Positions 62,400-64,000 of a DNA stretch of 64,000 bases are shown here, piece after piece (the stretch's first letter is position 1; each line of letters begins with the position of its first letter). The stretch is from Streptomyces rimosus subsp. rimosus (GTDB lineage Bacteria > Actinomycetota > Actinomycetes > Streptomycetales > Streptomycetaceae). The translations under genes and the position numbers were made by a program. The stretch is taken from contig NZ_JOCQ01000029.1 in the NCBI RefSeq assembly GCF_000720725.1, positions 1 through 64,000 on the forward strand, in the 5' to 3' direction. The notes below the pieces were generated by a model, which was not told the DNA's origin, searched no databases, and was given only the letters and a program-made list of their open reading frames with translations.

Positions 62400-64000
62400 T
62401 CAATGGATGGGGTCCGCCCCGGCGGCGCGCCCGCTGGGGGCGAGCGTTCCGGGGAGGTGGGTCCCGCCGCGCAGGGCGGCGGCCGCGGACGCCGCGAGAT
62501 CGCCGGTCACGCGGTCGTGCGGAAATCTCATGAGCAGCTGAGCGGCGACGTACGCGCCCTCGCGGCCCCGGTCGCCGCCCCGGTGCGCGCGGTCGCGCAG
62601 CACCAGGCCATCCGGAGCGGGCAGCATCTCCTCGATCAGCAGTTCGCCGCCGCCCTCCGGCGCGCTCCCCTGGGTGAGCAGCCGGTCGATGACGCGCAGC
62701 GTGGGCAGGGCCGCGAGGTCGGCCGGTACGGGCTTGGCGCCCGCGCCGTACCGCAGGAACGCGTACCGGGGCAGACCGGCCGAGCGGCGCAGGGCCGCGA
62801 GGGTGCGCACCTTGGCCAGGTCGGTGTCGTCGGCGCGCCACAGTGCCGTACGCGGCAGCCGCCAGACGGCCGGGGAGACGACCAGCCGCCCGCCCACCGT
62901 CAGCCGGGGCAGCCGCTCGGCGCGCGGGAACGCGCCCGCCAGCCCGTCGAGCTGGACGAAGTACGCCGTCGCGGGGTGGCTCGCGGCCATCAGCAGCCGC
63001 AGCAGCACGTCGTACGGCGGCAGGGCGCTGCGCGTCCCGTGGTGGACCGGCAGGATGCGCCGGCCGTCCGCCTCCGCGATCACCCGGGCGCCGTCGCGGC
63101 GCAGCGTGATGCGGTCGAGGGGCAGGTAGCGGGCCGTGCCGGGGCCCGGGGCGGTTCCGTAGTACGGCGCGGGGTCGGGGTCGCCGGTCCACCAGCTGGT
63201 GACCAGGGGGCGGCGTACGGCGTTGGCCGCGCGCTCGGCCAGTGGCGGCACCAGCACTTCGACGAACCGTACGTCCGCCTCGCGCTCCACCGCGGCGAGG
63301 AAGGCACGGTGGCGCTCGGCGTTTCCGTAGCCGTTGCGCCCGGCGTGCAGGGCGTGCAGCGCGTCGGCGAACCGGGCGTCCAGCATGCCGGCGGGCGAGA
63401 CCGTCTCCAGGACGGCCGACGGGCCGGGACCGGCGAGGGGCCGCAGCAGGCAGTCGACGGGCCAGGGCGGCAGGACGGCTGCGCCCGGGGGCGCGTCGAA
63501 GGTGTCGAGCAACGCGTCGGTGAGGTCCACCGGTTGAGCGTCCTCGCGGGTGGCGAGGTGGGCGAGCAGGCGGGCGTATCCGGAGTGCGCGGTGCGGGCC
63601 GGGTGCCAGCCTTCGTAGCGGCGGAGTTCGGGGGCGGTGGGCTTGCCGTCGTCCGGCGGGGGCCGGGTGCCGGGCCAGTGGTCGGCAAGGAGGCTGCTGA
63701 GAGGTCGCGGACGCTCGTCCAGATCGTGCAATTCGTCTGGCAACTGGCGCATGCGGGCGGCGCGTTGGCTGTCTGGGCGACGGTCGGCCTCGCGCAGTGC
63801 GGCCAGGCGGGCGGCGGTGCGCAAGGCGTCCCGTACGGCATCGACGGCCGCCACGGGCACCGAGGCCGCCCCGGAGCCCGCCCCCTCGGCCATCCGGTAC
63901 GAGTCCACGAACTCCGCGTCACCCAGCGGCTCCGTACACGGCAGCCGGTCCCGTTCGCGGACGGCCACCGGCGGTAGCCACCCGCTGCGTCGGCGGAGTG
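62400..64000 (-). CDS. lanB: Lantibiotic dehydratase LanB (5' part outside window)
   Basis: The frame is open from the window edge to the stop at 62400, so the N terminus lies outside. At least 530 residues match the later part of the LanB glutamylation domain: LLDTFDAPPGAAVLPPWPVD, RYLPLDRITLRRDGARVIAE, VHHGTRSALPPYDVLLRLL and the LRRSAGLPRYAFLRYG stretch. It should add glutamate from Glu-tRNA to Ser/Thr of LanA. After IEEMLPAPDG and YVAAQLLMRFPHD the protein ends in a Pro/Gly-rich tail without a visible SpaB-C elimination domain. GTG 63968 is an internal candidate but the conserved region continues upstream. Confidence 0.88.
   Translation of the reverse strand, partial: LRRRSGWLPPVAVRERDRLPCTEPLGDAEFVDSYRMAEGAGSGAASVPVAAVDAVRDALRTAARLAALREADRRPDSQRAARMRQLPDELHDLDERPRPLSSLLADHWPGTRPPPDDGKPTAPELRRYEGWHPARTAHSGYARLLAHLATREDAQPVDLTDALLDTFDAPPGAAVLPPWPVDCLLRPLAGPGPSAVLETVSPAGMLDARFADALHALHAGRNGYGNAERHRAFLAAVEREADVRFVEVLVPPLAERAANAVRRPLVTSWWTGDPDPAPYYGTAPGPGTARYLPLDRITLRRDGARVIAEADGRRILPVHHGTRSALPPYDVLLRLLMAASHPATAYFVQLDGLAGAFPRAERLPRLTVGGRLVVSPAVWRLPRTALWRADDTDLAKVRTLAALRRSAGLPRYAFLRYGAGAKPVPADLAALPTLRVIDRLLTQGSAPEGGGELLIEEMLPAPDGLVLRDRAHRGGDRGREGAYVAAQLLMRFPHDRVTGDLAASAAAALRGGTHLPGTLAPSGRAAGADPIH

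Overview
The window is very GC-rich, with third codon positions almost all G or C, AGGAGG-type ribosome sites, many GTG starts and genes packed on both strands. Together with mycothiol metabolism (mca), GTP-dependent PEP carboxykinase, propionyl-CoA carboxylase with an epsilon subunit, a LAXTG sortase substrate, DasR-type control of a chitinase and a TTA codon in a short leader frame, this points to Streptomyces or a close relative. From memory, the order pckG ... mca, greA, ilvA, metB ... hutH, GGDEF gene, enoyl-CoA hydratase, cya, birA, pccB, accE, maf follows the conserved core of Streptomyces chromosomes. I could not check this by alignment. No tRNA, rRNA, CRISPR array, insertion sequence or phage gene was seen.

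Layout. (1) 1-6.6 kb: a zinc-ribbon protein of unknown function, a GH18 chitinase with a DasR-like operator, a secreted serine protease, a secreted M14 carboxypeptidase, a membrane protein and a lipoprotein: mostly an exported degradative set. (2) 6.6-14.3 kb: a D-amino-acid catabolic module: N-acyl-D-amino-acid deacylase, PLP D-amino-acid deaminase, RidA, IclR regulator, PfkB sugar kinase and GntP permease, arranged around a divergent promoter with a perfect palindrome. A truncated CYTH gene lies at its end. (3) 14.2-18.1 kb: a KAP-type ATPase fused to a degenerate receiver domain, an alanine-type aminotransferase, and a small unknown gene behind a perfect operator. (4) 18.1-25.4 kb: pckG, hemolysin III-like membrane protein, drug-efflux MFS with TetR, MerR with an oxidoreductase. 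(5) 25.4-32.2 kb: a DUF255 thioredoxin-domain protein, a Uma2-type nuclease, remains of a toxin-antitoxin pair, and a large STAND/TPR protein whose Walker A lysine is arginine.

(6) 32.2-47.4 kb: core genes (mca, greA, DrrAB-like ABC exporter, ilvA, MarR, sigma-like factor coupled to a small membrane protein, metB, msrA, thioesterase, serine hydrolase, DUF2786). (7) 47.4-58.6 kb: L,D-transpeptidase lipoprotein, LAXTG surface protein, hutH, diguanylate cyclase, enoyl-CoA hydratase, a six-copy 17-bp minisatellite, adenylate cyclase, birA, pccB and accE. BirA can biotinylate the carboxylase whose beta and epsilon subunits lie beside it. (8) 58.7-64.0 kb: a penicillin-binding protein, maf, and then a class I lanthipeptide cluster on the minus strand (lanB running off the window, lanA, lanC).

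The strongest discovery candidate is this lanthipeptide. Its 53-residue precursor is not obvious among long ORFs and ends in TGHCSGVCTVLVCTVAVC, which divides exactly into four consecutive Thr/Ser-to-Cys segments, two of four residues and two of five. The adjoining LanB ends without a visible SpaB-C elimination domain, so that function may be encoded separately outside the window.
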